In this document: piece after piece, positions 10,982-20,310 of the stretch
Layout of the letters: every line of letters starts with the position of its first letter
How positions within the stretch are numbered: position 1 is the stretch's first letter
Assembly: GCF_018599245.1 (NCBI RefSeq)
Contig: NZ_JAHEVJ010000003.1
Span: 297,813-361,812 of the forward strand
Reading direction: 5' to 3'
Source: Aliiroseovarius lamellibrachiae
Lineage (GTDB): Bacteria > Pseudomonadota > Alphaproteobacteria > Rhodobacterales > Rhodobacteraceae
DNA length: 64,000 bases
Position numbers and translations under genes: made by a program
The notes under the pieces: generated by a model
Told to the model about the DNA's origin: nothing
What the model saw: the letters and a program-made list of their open reading frames with translations, nothing else
Databases searched by the model: none

Positions 10982-12522
10982 TGAACAACCTGCTTTCCAT
11001 CATTACCTTCTTGCCGTTGGTGGCGGCTGTTATCCTTGCGCTGTTTCTGCGCGGTGACGACGAGGCCGCGGCGCGTAACGCCAAGTGGCTGGCCCTTGCG
11101 GCCACGGTCGCAACCTTCCTCTTCTCGCTGCTGGTCCTTATTGGATTTGACAGCGCCGACACGGGCTATCAGTTCGTGGAAGAGGCGGACTGGATCATGG
11201 GTCTGAAATACAAAATGGGTGTCGACGGGATTTCGGTTCTGTTTGTGATGCTCACGACCTTTGTGATGCCGCTGACAATTTGGGCGAGCTGGGGCGTGAA
11301 AACCCGCGTGAAGGAATACATGATTGCGTTCCTTCTTCTCGAAACCCTTATGTTGGGCGTCTTTATGGCGCTGGATCTGGTGCTGTTTTACCTGTTCTTT
11401 GAAGCAGGCCTGATCCCTATGTTCCTGATCATCGGCATCTGGGGCGGGGCCAACCGCATCTATGCGTCATTCAAATTCTTCCTCTATACCTTCGTCGGCT
11501 CGGTTCTGATGCTGGTCGCCATGGTCTATATGGCGCTGGAGGTGGGCACGGATTTCGAAGTTCTGGCCCATCACCAGTTTGACAGCGAGACCATTTCGAT
11601 CTTGGGCATTCAAATTGTCGGCGGGGTCCAAACGCTGCTGTTCTTGGCCTTCTTTGCCTCGTTCGCGGTGAAAATCCCAATGTGGCCGGTGCATACCTGG
11701 TTGCCGGACGCGCACGTTCAGGCGCCCACGGCGGGGTCTGTGGTTCTGGCGTCGATCATGCTGAAAATGGGGGGCTATGGGTTCCTTCGTTTTAGTTTGC
11801 CGATGTTCCCGGTTGGGACAGAAACCTTGGCCACGTTCGTGTTGTGGATTTCTGTGATCGCCATCGTCTATACTTCTTTGGTGGCGTTGGTTCAGGAAGA
11901 CATGAAAAAACTGATCGCCTATTCATCGATCGCGCACATGGGCTATGTCACGGCGGGGATCTTTTCGCTGAACCAACAAGGTCTGGACGGGGCGATCTTT
12001 CAGATGGTCAGCCACGGGTTTGTTGCCGGCGCATTGTTCTTATGTGTGGGGGTCATTTACGACCGAATGCACACGCGTGAGATCAGTGCCTATGGCGGCC
12101 TTGTAAACCGGATGCCGGCCTATGCGCTGATCTTCATGTTCTTTACCATGGCCAATGTGGGGCTTCCGGGCACCTCTGGATTTGTGGGCGAGTTCCTGAC
12201 GCTTGTGGGCATGTTCAAAGCCAACACTTGGGTTGCTTTTGTGGCCACTTCGGGCGTGATCTTGTCCGCTTCCTATGCGCTTTACCTGTATCGCCGCGTC
12301 GTCTTTGGCGACCTGATCAAGGAAAGCCTGAAAGCGATCACTGACATGGACAAACGCGAGCGGATGATCTTTGCGCCGCTGGTCGCCATGACCCTTCTTC
12401 TTGGTGTCTATCCAAGCCTTGTGACCGATATCATCGGCCCCTCGGTTGAGGCACTTCTTTCCAACTATCACGCCGCGATCCCGACCGAACTGGTCGAGGC
12501 CGCCGTGTCCACGTCGCACTAA
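10981..12522 (+). CDS. nuoM: NADH-quinone oxidoreductase subunit M
   Basis: A 513-residue antiporter-like proton-pumping subunit. Diagnostic segments include [14 protein letters not shown] near residue 80, the [16 protein letters not shown] region near 141, [21 protein letters not shown] near 237, and [18 protein letters not shown] near 305. An upstream in-frame start inside nuoL at 10861 is rejected because the TAATG junction at 10979 gives the standard length. Confidence 0.97.
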   Translation: MNNLLSIITFLPLVAAVILALFLRGDDEAAARNAKWLALAATVATFLFSLLVLIGFDSADTGYQFVEEADWIMGLKYKMGVDGISVLFVMLTTFVMPLTIWASWGVKTRVKEYMIAFLLLETLMLGVFMALDLVLFYLFFEAGLIPMFLIIGIWGGANRIYASFKFFLYTFVGSVLMLVAMVYMALEVGTDFEVLAHHQFDSETISILGIQIVGGVQTLLFLAFFASFAVKIPMWPVHTWLPDAHVQAPTAGSVVLASIMLKMGGYGFLRFSLPMFPVGTETLATFVLWISVIAIVYTSLVALVQEDMKKLIAYSSIAHMGYVTAGIFSLNQQGLDGAIFQMVSHGFVAGALFLCVGVIYDRMHTREISAYGGLVNRMPAYALIFMFFTMANVGLPGTSGFVGEFLTLVGMFKANTWVAFVATSGVILSASYALYLYRRVVFGDLIKESLKAITDMDKRERMIFAPLVAMTLLLGVYPSLVTDIIGPSVEALLSNYHAAIPTELVEAAVSTSH

Positions 12523-12533
12523 AGGGGACGGAT

Positions 12534-13970
12534 ATGAGCTCTGTCGACATTCAAACGGTTCTGCCTGAGATCCTCTTGTCGGTCTATGCCATGATCGCCC
12601 TGTTGGGCGCGGTCTATACCGGCAAAGATGCATTGGCCAAACCAATCACTTGGATCACCGCGGGCGTTATGGTGGCGATTGCCATCATGATCGCAGGCGG
12701 GTCGGGGGCCACATCGGCCTTTAACGGCATGTTCCTTGACGATGCTTACGCACGATTTGCCAAAGTCGCGATCTTGCTTGCCGCCGCCGCTGTGTTGGTG
12801 GTGGGCGAGGCGACAATGGCACGTCGTGGCATCCTGAAATTTGAGTACCCCATCCTTGTGGCCTTGGGCACTGTTGGGATGATGATGATGGTGTCTGCGG
12901 GCAACTTGATGTCCCTTTACATGGGGCTCGAGCTTCAATCCTTGTCGCTTTATGTTGTTGCGTCCTTGAACCGCGACAGCTTGAAATCGACCGAGGCAGG
13001 CATGAAGTATTTTGTCCTTGGGGCACTGTCCTCTGGTCTGCTGCTTTACGGTTCATCTTTGGTCTACGGCTATGCGGGCACCACGGATTTCGCCGGGATC
13101 CTTGCGGCGGCAAACGATGGCCACGTTGGCCTTGGTATGCTGATCGGTCTGGTCTTTGTGGTCACGGGTCTTGCCTTCAAAGTGTCGGCTGTGCCGTTCC
13201 ACATGTGGGCGCCAGACGTTTACGAAGGCGCGCCCACCCCGGTCACCGCCTTTTTTGCAACAGCCCCCAAAATGGCCGCGATGGGCCTGTTTGCCCGCGT
13301 GATGTTTGATGCCTTTGGCAATGCCATCTCGGATTGGAGCCAGATCATCGCGTTGATGGCCGTGCTTTCCATGTTCCTTGGCGCCTTCGCCGCGATCGGC
13401 CAAACCAACATCAAACGCCTGATGGCTTATTCCTCCATTGCCCACATGGGTTTTGCGTTGATGGGCTTGGCTGCTGGCACCGAATTTGGTGTGCAGATGA
13501 TGCTGCAATATATGGCGGTTTATGTGGCCATGAACGTCGGCACCTTTGCCTTCATCATGTCGATGGAACGCGATGGCCGTCCGGTCACAGATATCTCTGC
13601 CCTGAAGCAACTTGCCTCAACTGAGAAAGTAAAGGCTTTGGCGATGTTGACCCTGATGTTCTCGCTGGCCGGTGTGCCACCGATGCTTGGCTTTTTTGCC
13701 AAATACGGTGTGCTGATTGCCGCTGTGAACGCGGGCATGACTTGGCTTGCCGTTGCGGCCGTGATCGCATCGGTCATCGGCGCCTTTTACTACCTGCGCA
13801 TCGTTTACTTCATGTATTTCGGTGACGAGGCTGAGGGTGTGGAAATCAATATGTCCCCCGCCGCTTGGGCCGCTCTGATGGCGTCAGCTGTGATTGTGAT
13901 GGTTGGCTTTGTGAACTTCTTTGGCATCGAGGGTGCGGCACAGGCTGCAGCGGCGGCTCTTGTCAAATAA
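12534..13970 (+). CDS. nuoN: NADH-quinone oxidoreductase subunit N
   Basis: A 478-residue antiporter-like subunit and the last subunit gene of the nuo operon. Conserved helices include [20 protein letters not shown] near residue 125, [21 protein letters not shown] near 215, and [18 protein letters not shown] near 290. It overlaps the downstream birA start by 11 bases. Confidence 0.96.
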   Translation: MSSVDIQTVLPEILLSVYAMIALLGAVYTGKDALAKPITWITAGVMVAIAIMIAGGSGATSAFNGMFLDDAYARFAKVAILLAAAAVLVVGEATMARRGILKFEYPILVALGTVGMMMMVSAGNLMSLYMGLELQSLSLYVVASLNRDSLKSTEAGMKYFVLGALSSGLLLYGSSLVYGYAGTTDFAGILAAANDGHVGLGMLIGLVFVVTGLAFKVSAVPFHMWAPDVYEGAPTPVTAFFATAPKMAAMGLFARVMFDAFGNAISDWSQIIALMAVLSMFLGAFAAIGQTNIKRLMAYSSIAHMGFALMGLAAGTEFGVQMMLQYMAVYVAMNVGTFAFIMSMERDGRPVTDISALKQLASTEKVKALAMLTLMFSLAGVPPMLGFFAKYGVLIAAVNAGMTWLAVAAVIASVIGAFYYLRIVYFMYFGDEAEGVEINMSPAAWAALMASAVIVMVGFVNFFGIEGAAQAAAAALVK

Positions 13971-14724
13971 CGGGCCCGATGATTGGCCTGCAGGCGTTGG
14001 TCGAAACATCCTGACCAGCGTTGACAGCACAAATGAAGAGGCCCGGCGTATCGCGCCGGGTCTTCTTGGTCCAACATGGATCTTGGCGCAGGAACAAACC
14101 AAGGGCAGGGGCCGTCGTGGCCGTGCCTGGACCGCGCCCAAAGGACATTTCTCAGCCACATTGGTCATGCGCCCGGCGGAGCCTCCGCAGCAGGTGGCAT
14201 TGCGCAGTTTTGTGGCCTCGTTGGCCTTGTTTGATGCATTTGTGGCGGCGTGCGGACGCCCCGCACCATTTGCGCTTAAATGGCCAAATGATGTGCTGCT
14301 CAACGGCGGCAAAGTTGCGGGCATTTTGCTTGAAAGCGCGGGCATGGGCGAAGGCGTAAGCCATATTGCCATCGGCGTCGGGGTGAACCTTCTGGACGCT
14401 CCAAAATCTGAGCAAGTTGAGGACGGCGCCGTGGCCCCGGTCAGCTTGGCTGGGGAAACCGGTGCCATTGTGACCCCGGAGGAGTTTCTGGACCTCTTGG
14501 CGCCCGCGTATCACCACTATGAAACACAGTTCACCACCTATGGCTTTGCCCCCATTCGCGAAGCATGGCTGGCCCGTGCCGCCCGCTTGGGCGAGACAAT
14601 CACCGCACGTACCATGCACACGGAAACCGTGGGGCGCTTTGACACGGTGGACGAGGCGGGCAACCTTGTTCTATCTACACCCAAAGGCCGCGAGGTGATC
14701 CCCGCCGCCGAGATTTTCTTTTAG
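13960..14724 (+). CDS. birA: Biotin--[acetyl-CoA-carboxylase] ligase
   Basis: About 254 residues. It activates biotin to biotinyl-AMP and transfers it to the biotin carboxyl carrier protein. The catalytic loop GRGRRGRAW, the LKWPNDVL motif and [10 protein letters not shown] are visible. There is no N-terminal helix-turn-helix, so it is the monofunctional (non-repressor) form. No ATG precedes the conserved N-terminus. The best start is TTG at 13960, inside the end of nuoN, which fits translational coupling; an earlier TTG at 13921 is also possible. Alphaproteobacterial genomes commonly place this gene downstream of nuoN. Confidence 0.92.
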   Translation: MSNNGPDDWPAGVGRNILTSVDSTNEEARRIAPGLLGPTWILAQEQTKGRGRRGRAWTAPKGHFSATLVMRPAEPPQQVALRSFVASLALFDAFVAACGRPAPFALKWPNDVLLNGGKVAGILLESAGMGEGVSHIAIGVGVNLLDAPKSEQVEDGAVAPVSLAGETGAIVTPEEFLDLLAPAYHHYETQFTTYGFAPIREAWLARAARLGETITARTMHTETVGRFDTVDEAGNLVLSTPKGREVIPAAEIFF

Positions 14725-14733
14725 GGGGCAGAC

Positions 14734-15513
14734 ATGCTTCTGGCGATTGACACTGGTAACACAAACACCGTTTTCTCGATCTGGGACGGCGAGAAATTCC
14801 TGTGCACGCTGCGCACATCGACCCACCATTCGCGCACGGCGGACGCCTATTTCACATGGTTTTCCACGCTGATCAGCCACTATGGGATCAGGCCGGATAT
14901 CACTGGGGTGGTTATCTCGTCCACAGTCCCGCGTGTGGTTTGGAACTTGCGCGTCTTTGCAGATCGCTTCTTTGGGTGCCGCCCGCTTGTGGTGGGGAAA
15001 CCCGATTGCCTGTTGCCCATTCAGCCACGCGTAGACGAGGGGACCGTGCCGGGACCTGATCGGTTGGCAAATGCGGTCGCGGCCTTTGAACGCCACGGCG
15101 GCGATTCAATGGTTGTTGATTTTGGCACGGCGACAAATATTGATGTGGTCGCCAAAGATGGCGCCTATATTGGCGGTGTGATTGCGCCGGGTGTGAACTT
15201 GTCGCTTGGCGCTTTGCATCAGGGTGCGGCCGCACTTCCGCATGTGGATGTGACCCAACCGGACAAGGTGATTGGGACCAATACCGTGGGCTGTATTCAG
15301 TCCGGGATTTTTTGGGGCTATGTGGGGCTTGTTCAGGGTTTGATTGTCCGGGTGAAAGAGGAATATGGCGTGCCAATGAAAGTGATTGGCACCGGTGGCC
15401 TCGCCCCCTTGTTTGAACAGGGCGAACACCTTTATGACGTGATCGAAGACGACCTGACCATGCACGGGCTGATCAGGATTTATGACTATAACAAAGAGCA
15501 GGGCAACATATGA
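14734..15513 (+). CDS. coaX: Type III pantothenate kinase
   Basis: A 259-residue kinase catalysing the first step of coenzyme A synthesis. The P-loop-like DTGNTNT at residues 6-12 and the DFGTATNID and GAYIGGVIAPG motifs of the ASKHA-fold CoaX family are present. It starts nine bases after birA and its stop overlaps the RNase J start (ATGA). It belongs to the nuo-birA-coaX-rnj transcription unit by spacing. Confidence 0.96.
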   Translation: MLLAIDTGNTNTVFSIWDGEKFLCTLRTSTHHSRTADAYFTWFSTLISHYGIRPDITGVVISSTVPRVVWNLRVFADRFFGCRPLVVGKPDCLLPIQPRVDEGTVPGPDRLANAVAAFERHGGDSMVVDFGTATNIDVVAKDGAYIGGVIAPGVNLSLGALHQGAAALPHVDVTQPDKVIGTNTVGCIQSGIFWGYVGLVQGLIVRVKEEYGVPMKVIGTGGLAPLFEQGEHLYDVIEDDLTMHGLIRIYDYNKEQGNI

Positions 15514-17183
15514 CCGCTGACCGCCTGATTTATCTACCTCTCGGGGGTGCCGGCGAGATCGGCATGAACGCTTATGTCTATGGCTATGGCCAGCCGGGCA
15601 AAGAACGTCTGATCCTTGTGGATCTGGGCGTGACCTTCCCGGATATGGACACAACGCCGGGTGTAAACCTGATTATGCCAGATGTGACATGGCTTGAGGA
15701 AAACGCCGACCGGCTTGAGGCGGTGTTTATCACCCATGCCCATGAAGACCACGTTGGGGCAGTTGGGCGTTTGTACCAAAAACTAAAAGCGCCCATCCAC
15801 GCCCGCCCCTTCACCCGCTTTCACGCGCAACGCAAGATGGAAGAGGCAGGCCAAGTGGCCGAGGCTGTGATCGCCGCCGATATCTATCCGCAGGTGATCA
15901 AAGCCGGGCCGTTCAGCGTGTCTTATCTGCCGCTTAGCCACTCGATCCCGGAAAGTGCCGGGCTGATCATCGACAGCCCCGCGGGCCGTGTGGTGCATAC
16001 GGGCGACTTTAAGCTGGATGAGAACCCCGTGCTTGGGGATGCGTTCGACGAAACCCTGTGGCGCGAGATTGCAAAGCCAAAAGATGGCCGCCGCGTGAAA
16101 GCGCTGGTTTGTGACAGCACCAATGTGTTTTCAAATAACCCCGGCCGATCTGAATCCGAGGTTGGGCCCGAGCTGGTCAAACTGATCAAAGGCGCCGACA
16201 AAATGGTGGTGGCAACCACCTTTGCGTCAAACGTCGCGCGGGTCAAACAGCTGGCCGAGGCAGGCGTCGCCGCTGGCCGTTCTGTGTGTTTGCTGGGGCG
16301 CTCCATGCAACGGATGATCATGGCGGGCGAAGAAACCGGCGTGTTGGGCAAATTCCCCCACACAATCTCGGTCGAAGACGCCCGCGACGTGCCGCGCGAT
16401 AACCTGATGCTGATCGTGACCGGAAGCCAGGGTGAACGCCGGGCGGCTTCGGCCCAATTGGCACGCGGTAAATATCTGGGGCTGAGCATGAAAGAGGGCG
16501 ACATGTTCCTTTTCAGCTCCAAAACCATTCCAGGCAATGAACGCGGCGTGATCCGGATCATGAATGCCTATTCGGAAATGGGTGTGGATGTGGTCGCTGA
16601 AAATGACCGTTATCATGTGTCTGGCCATGCCAACCGCCCGGATCTTGAGCGGGTGCATGAGATGATCAACCCCGAAATGGTGATCCCTATGCATGGCGAA
16701 CACCGCCATCTGCGCGAACACACACGGCTTGCCGAAGACGCAGGGCGCAAAGCGATGGTTGTCGTGAATGGTGCCATGTGTGATCTGACCGGGGACGCGC
16801 CGCATATTGTGGAACATGTGGAAGCAGACCGTGTGTATCTGGATGGAAACATCCTGATCGGCGCTCTTGACGGGGTTGTGCGCGACCGGATCCGTATGGC
16901 GCTGAATGGTCATGTGATTGTGAACGTGATTGTCGAAGGTGACGAGCCGCTGGGCGAGCCTTGGGTGGAAATTATGGGCCTGTCCGAATTGGGCAGCTCA
17001 AAAGCGCCCTTGGTGGATATTCTCGAAGAAGACCTTGGTCAGTTCCTGATGCGGGCCGGTAAGAAAACCCTGCGTGACGACGACAAATTGGGGGATGAGC
17101 TAAAGCGCATCGCCCGCAAGTCGACCAATGACGAGATTGGACACAAGCCAGAAGTGACTGTTGTTGTCAGCCGGTTAGAGTAG
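15510..17183 (+). CDS. rnj: Ribonuclease J
   Basis: A 557-residue metallo-beta-lactamase/beta-CASP nuclease with 5'-3' exonuclease and endonuclease activity on RNA. The zinc-binding HAHEDHVGAVG motif lies near residue 75, a GD-rich metal segment (HTGDFKLDENP) near 163, and the beta-CASP domain follows with SGHANRPDL near 371 and MHGEHRHLR near 395. Length is typical. It is the last gene of the long plus-strand run and is followed by terminator-like inverted repeats. Confidence 0.96.
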   Translation: MTADRLIYLPLGGAGEIGMNAYVYGYGQPGKERLILVDLGVTFPDMDTTPGVNLIMPDVTWLEENADRLEAVFITHAHEDHVGAVGRLYQKLKAPIHARPFTRFHAQRKMEEAGQVAEAVIAADIYPQVIKAGPFSVSYLPLSHSIPESAGLIIDSPAGRVVHTGDFKLDENPVLGDAFDETLWREIAKPKDGRRVKALVCDSTNVFSNNPGRSESEVGPELVKLIKGADKMVVATTFASNVARVKQLAEAGVAAGRSVCLLGRSMQRMIMAGEETGVLGKFPHTISVEDARDVPRDNLMLIVTGSQGERRAASAQLARGKYLGLSMKEGDMFLFSSKTIPGNERGVIRIMNAYSEMGVDVVAENDRYHVSGHANRPDLERVHEMINPEMVIPMHGEHRHLREHTRLAEDAGRKAMVVVNGAMCDLTGDAPHIVEHVEADRVYLDGNILIGALDGVVRDRIRMALNGHVIVNVIVEGDEPLGEPWVEIMGLSELGSSKAPLVDILEEDLGQFLMRAGKKTLRDDDKLGDELKRIARKSTNDEIGHKPEVTVVVSRLE

Positions 17184-17208
17184 TTAAATCCCAATAGCTT
17201 AGATATCT

Positions 17209-17239
17209 GAAACGCCCCTTCCTTTGGTTGGGGCGTTTC
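17209..17239 (+). terminator. Terminator hairpin after rnj (first half of a mirror pair)
   Basis: GAAACGCCCC (17209-17218) pairs with GGGGCGTTTC (17230-17239) around an 11-base loop. It lies 26 bases downstream of the RNase J stop. The following bases are moderately T-rich. It is duplicated in inverted orientation at 17275-17302. Confidence 0.7.
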
Positions 17240-17274
17240 CATTTGTAATCACGATTTTTCGACCAGCCAAAAGC

Positions 17275-17302
17275 AAACGCCCCAACCAAAGGAAGGGGCG
17301 TT
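17275..17302 (-). terminator. Terminator hairpin after the DEAD-box helicase gene (second half of a mirror pair)
   Basis: AACGCCCC (17276-17283) pairs with GGGGCGTT (17295-17302). The 28-base element is an exact reverse complement of 17211-17238. In the minus direction it lies about 40 bases after the helicase stop and is followed by a TTTGCTTTT stretch. The two convergent genes thus share matching terminators. Confidence 0.65.
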
Positions 17303-17340
17303 GTAAGAGAGTGATGTGATCCGTGGGTGGCCCTGTGGGG

Positions 17341-18861
17341 TTACCCCGTGCGGCGCTCATCAAAGCTTTTGGCAATGAAATCGGGCATGTGATCGCCCAT
17401 TCCAACCGTGCGGTTGTCATTGCGACGTCCTTGATTGCCACCGCGTGACCGATTTGACCGATCTTGTTTGCCACCGTGCTGCTTTGCGGCGGGGGCGTCG
17501 GCTTTTGCGGCCGCTGCGTCCGTTTGCGGTGCCTCAACAGGTGCCGCACGCTCTTGAACGGTCTCTGCATATACGGCTTCGGACTTTTCAGTGTCAGATT
17601 TTCGCGACCGGCTGCGCGGCGCGCGCTTGGGCTTTTCTTCGTGATTGGTGGCGGGCTTTTTGTCGGCGTCTGAAGTCGCAGATTTACGTGACCGTGTGAC
17701 ACGCTCGTCCGAGGTCTCAGGCAGTTCAATCCGTGGAATTTCGCGCTCAATCAAACGCTCAATCGCATCCAGGTTTTTCTCATCACGCGGTTCGCAGATC
17801 ATGATGGCTTTACCAGTGCGGCCCGCGCGTCCTGTGCGGCCGATCCGGTGCACATAGTCTTCGGCATGGCCCGGAACATCATAGTTGAACACATGGCTTA
17901 CGTTGGGGATATCAAGCCCACGCGCGGCCACGTCAGAAGCACAAAGAAAGCGCAGCGTACCTGCGCGAAACCCGTCTAACACTTCCATACGTTTGGATTG
18001 TTCCAGATCGCCGTGAATTGGTGCCGCATCAAAGCCGTATTTTTTCAAAGACTTGGCACAGGTGTCCACATCGGTTTTGCGATTGCAAAAGATAATAGCG
18101 TTGGTGCAGTTCTCGCCTTCGCGTTCGATCAATTTGCGCAGCAATTGACGTTTCTGCGTCGCAGCGCGATCTTTGCGGCCGGGCTTAAACATGCACAGTT
18201 CTTGCGTAATCGTGGCCGAGGTGGTTGCCTGACGCGCCACTTCGATCCGCACTGGGTTCGACAGGAACGTATTGGTGATCCGCTCGATTTCCGGTGCCAT
18301 TGTGGCCGAGAAAAACAGTGTTTGGCGGGTGAAGGGCACCATATTAAAGATGCGTTCGATATCGGGGATGAACCCCATATCAAGCATCCGGTCCGCTTCG
18401 TCCACCACCATGATCTGTACGCCAGTAAGAAGCAGCTTTCCACGCTCAAAATGATCCAGCAGACGACCTGGGGTGGCAATCAGCACGTCAACGCCTCGGT
18501 CGATCAACTGATCCTGTTCCTTAAAGCTGACGCCGCCAATCAGAAGCGCTTTGGTCAGCTTGACGTGTTTTGCGTAAGCGTCAAAGTTTTCAGCAACTTG
18601 CGCCGCCAACTCCCGCGTGGGGCACAGCACCAAGGATCGAGGCATCCGCGCCCGTGCGCGCCCTCGTGCAAGGGCAGAGATCATCGGCAATGTGAATGAT
18701 GCGGTTTTACCGGTGCCGGTTTGGGCGATACCCAAGACGTCGCGCCCTTCCAAAGCGGGCGGAATGGCACCGGCCTGAATGGGGGTTGGGGTCTCGTATC
18801 CAGCCTCTTCAACGGCTCTTAGAACCTTGGGGCTGAGTTTTAAGTCAGAAAATTTCGTCAT
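17341..18861 (-). CDS. DEAD-box RNA helicase (RhlE/CsdA-like)
   Basis: A 506-residue ATP-dependent RNA helicase. The Q motif region (ETPTPIQAGAIP) lies near residue 24, Walker A (AQTGTGKT) near 46, PTRELAAQ near 81, DEAD box (VDEADRMLDMGF) near 153, SAT near 183, and HRIGRTGRAGRTG near 340. After residue 375 the protein becomes a long, charged, Lys/Arg/Ser/Ala-rich disordered tail, common in helicases that work on structured mRNA or ribosome assembly. Its Shine-Dalgarno sequence is inside a hairpin immediately upstream, suggesting translational autoregulation or temperature control. Confidence 0.94.
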   Translation of the reverse strand: MTKFSDLKLSPKVLRAVEEAGYETPTPIQAGAIPPALEGRDVLGIAQTGTGKTASFTLPMISALARGRARARMPRSLVLCPTRELAAQVAENFDAYAKHVKLTKALLIGGVSFKEQDQLIDRGVDVLIATPGRLLDHFERGKLLLTGVQIMVVDEADRMLDMGFIPDIERIFNMVPFTRQTLFFSATMAPEIERITNTFLSNPVRIEVARQATTSATITQELCMFKPGRKDRAATQKRQLLRKLIEREGENCTNAIIFCNRKTDVDTCAKSLKKYGFDAAPIHGDLEQSKRMEVLDGFRAGTLRFLCASDVAARGLDIPNVSHVFNYDVPGHAEDYVHRIGRTGRAGRTGKAIMICEPRDEKNLDAIERLIEREIPRIELPETSDERVTRSRKSATSDADKKPATNHEEKPKRAPRSRSRKSDTEKSEAVYAETVQERAAPVEAPQTDAAAAKADAPAAKQHGGKQDRSNRSRGGNQGRRNDNRTVGMGDHMPDFIAKSFDERRTG

Positions 18862-18886
18862 ATGTGTCCTGTGTCACGGACACACA
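18862..18886 (-). promoter_or_regulatory. Bistable leader hairpin over the ribosome binding site of the DEAD-box helicase
   Basis: In the minus-strand transcript TGTGTCC (complement of 18878-18884) can pair either with GACACA (complement of 18870-18875, 3-base loop) or with GGACACA (complement of 18863-18869, 8-base loop). The second arm contains the only Shine-Dalgarno (AGGA), five bases before the ATG. The two folds are mutually exclusive: one frees and one hides the ribosome binding site. A regulatory function is inferred from geometry only. Confidence 0.5.
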
Positions 18887-19052
18887 TGGCCCGTGCGACT
18901 GAGAAAGAAGGCCCGTATGGCCGAAACGCGGAACAAAAGCCGCGCTCTTTCGAGATGACGCAAGAGGTAAAGAAAAATAGGACTTTGGTCAACGCGTTAG
19001 CCGGAAATAGGCACAATTGGGCTAATTCACTGCGATTGTTGCGTGTTTTTGG

Positions 19053-19682
19053 TCAATTTTCGGCTGTTTCGTGCCATTTTGGGCGGTACCCGGCGCGCAA
19101 TACGGCAATTGTCGGGGCAGGGGTTAAAACCGTCACCTCCTCCTGCGGGCGCGGTAAATGCGGGCCATAGCCATGGGGCGCATAGGGCGCGAGTGTCTTG
19201 GGCAAAACCAGATGGGGCTGGTCCCTCCAGACGATCATGGCGCCTGTGGGCAGCTCGTGTAGGGGGTGGATATGGCGGACTTGCTCACGGGATGGCGTCA
19301 CGCGGTTAGCATGCAAAACCCGGTCCATTTCTTTATGCAAAACCCGTTCACCTGTGGCTTGCCGCCACGCCTGAACAAAAGACTTATACGCCTTGGGGCG
19401 GCAATAGGCACAGGGACGATGCCCGGCAGCCAGACCAACCGCTTCGTCAAGGAAGAACAAAGGCGTCCAGCCGCGTGTTGGTTGCGGGCCGTGATAGCGC
19501 CCCTTGGGGTGGGTCAGGGTGCAGATGATCCAATGCGGGTGTTTCCAACGCGATGTGCCGAGCTTGCGTGCGTCAAAAGGCAGGATGCCACGATTGCCCG
19601 TGAATGTTCCGCGGGCGGGATCCGACACAATCTCGCCCGTCGGTAAAACGCGATTTTGCAACGGAAGGTGAGCTGAGGTCAT
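19053..19682 (-). CDS. Conserved protein of unknown function with a CxxC motif
   Basis: About 209 residues, starting at the ATG at 19682 (an upstream in-frame ATG at 19760 adds a non-conserved-looking basic stretch). I do not recognise the family. The central part has HRPCAYCRPKAY near residue 98, with two Cys and neighbouring basic residues reminiscent of small zinc sites such as that of Ada, plus several conserved-looking His and Trp (GTSRWKHPHW, RHIHPLHELPTGAMIVW). It is cytoplasmic, with no membrane or signal segment. It is followed by no clear terminator. Confidence 0.65.
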   Translation of the reverse strand: MTSAHLPLQNRVLPTGEIVSDPARGTFTGNRGILPFDARKLGTSRWKHPHWIICTLTHPKGRYHGPQPTRGWTPLFFLDEAVGLAAGHRPCAYCRPKAYKSFVQAWRQATGERVLHKEMDRVLHANRVTPSREQVRHIHPLHELPTGAMIVWRDQPHLVLPKTLAPYAPHGYGPHLPRPQEEVTVLTPAPTIAVLRAGYRPKWHETAEN

Positions 19683-19714
19683 TGCGCTTACACGACAATC
19701 CGCGTCATCGTTGC

Positions 19715-20176
19715 TTAAAGATCGAGAACGCGGGCGTTGATCATCTGGGCGCTTTGCCATGTGGTTTTATCGTCGACGCGTTGCAACGTGCCTTCAATCG
19801 AAATGCGCTGTCCATCGACAAAGCCTTCGAGTGGCGTGTCCAGAACGATCTGCAACGAGGCATTGTGATCGCCGCTGCCGCACAACGGACAAATGCCGCT
19901 ATCCGAGGTGAGCAAAAGTTCCTGTACGGTTTCGCCGGGCGCGCCGGGGATCATCGCGACCGCAAATCCGGTCACGCGCATGTTGCTCAGGTCCTGCGCA
20001 AATGCGTCGGGCCAAGACTTGCGCACTTCGTAACTCGTCTCGGTGACGATCTCTTCGATTTGGATTTGGTCAAGCAACGCCCATACATCAGACGAGCGGG
20101 GGCCACCTGGCTGAGACAGTCCCGAAGTTGCTGTGCTTCCAAGTACGGCGGCAATCGCAAGGGTGCTGGTTTTCAT
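19715..20176 (-). CDS. Secreted protein of unknown function with a CPLC motif
   Basis: A 153-residue protein with a Sec-type signal peptide (cleavage probably near residue 21) and a beta-rich mature domain. A CPLCGSGDHN segment near residue 96 could bind metal or form a disulfide. The architecture (GFAVAM, then LLLTSDSGICPLC, then IEGTL) loosely recalls DUF3299-type periplasmic proteins, where a Cys-containing loop follows the same kind of strand, but this is only a visual resemblance. It ends 32 bases upstream of the preceding unknown gene on the same strand. Confidence 0.7.
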   Translation of the reverse strand: MKTSTLAIAAVLGSTATSGLSQPGGPRSSDVWALLDQIQIEEIVTETSYEVRKSWPDAFAQDLSNMRVTGFAVAMIPGAPGETVQELLLTSDSGICPLCGSGDHNASLQIVLDTPLEGFVDGQRISIEGTLQRVDDKTTWQSAQMINARVLDL

Positions 20177-20240
20177 CTAGGCTCTCCACTGAGTTGTTGC
20201 CAGAGCATGGCCCAGATTTCTGTGCCGAAGAAAGGGGAAT

Positions 20241-20272
20241 AAAACGAATGGGCGATTTTCCACCGCCCATTC
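20241..20272 (-). terminator. Rho-independent terminator after prfC
   Basis: On the minus strand GAATGGGCG and CGCCCATTC form a 9-bp stem with a short loop, directly followed by GTTTTATT. It lies about 40 bases past the prfC stop and upstream of the secreted-protein gene. Confidence 0.75.
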
Positions 20273-20310
20273 ATCACAGGTGACATTTGCCCGTCAAAAT
20301 TGGGCTTGCT

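Noticed and set aside
18862-19170. Plus-strand 102-codon frame upstream of the helicase gene
   Set aside because: It covers the helicase leader and the end of the convergent unknown gene, with no ribosome binding site and unnatural composition.
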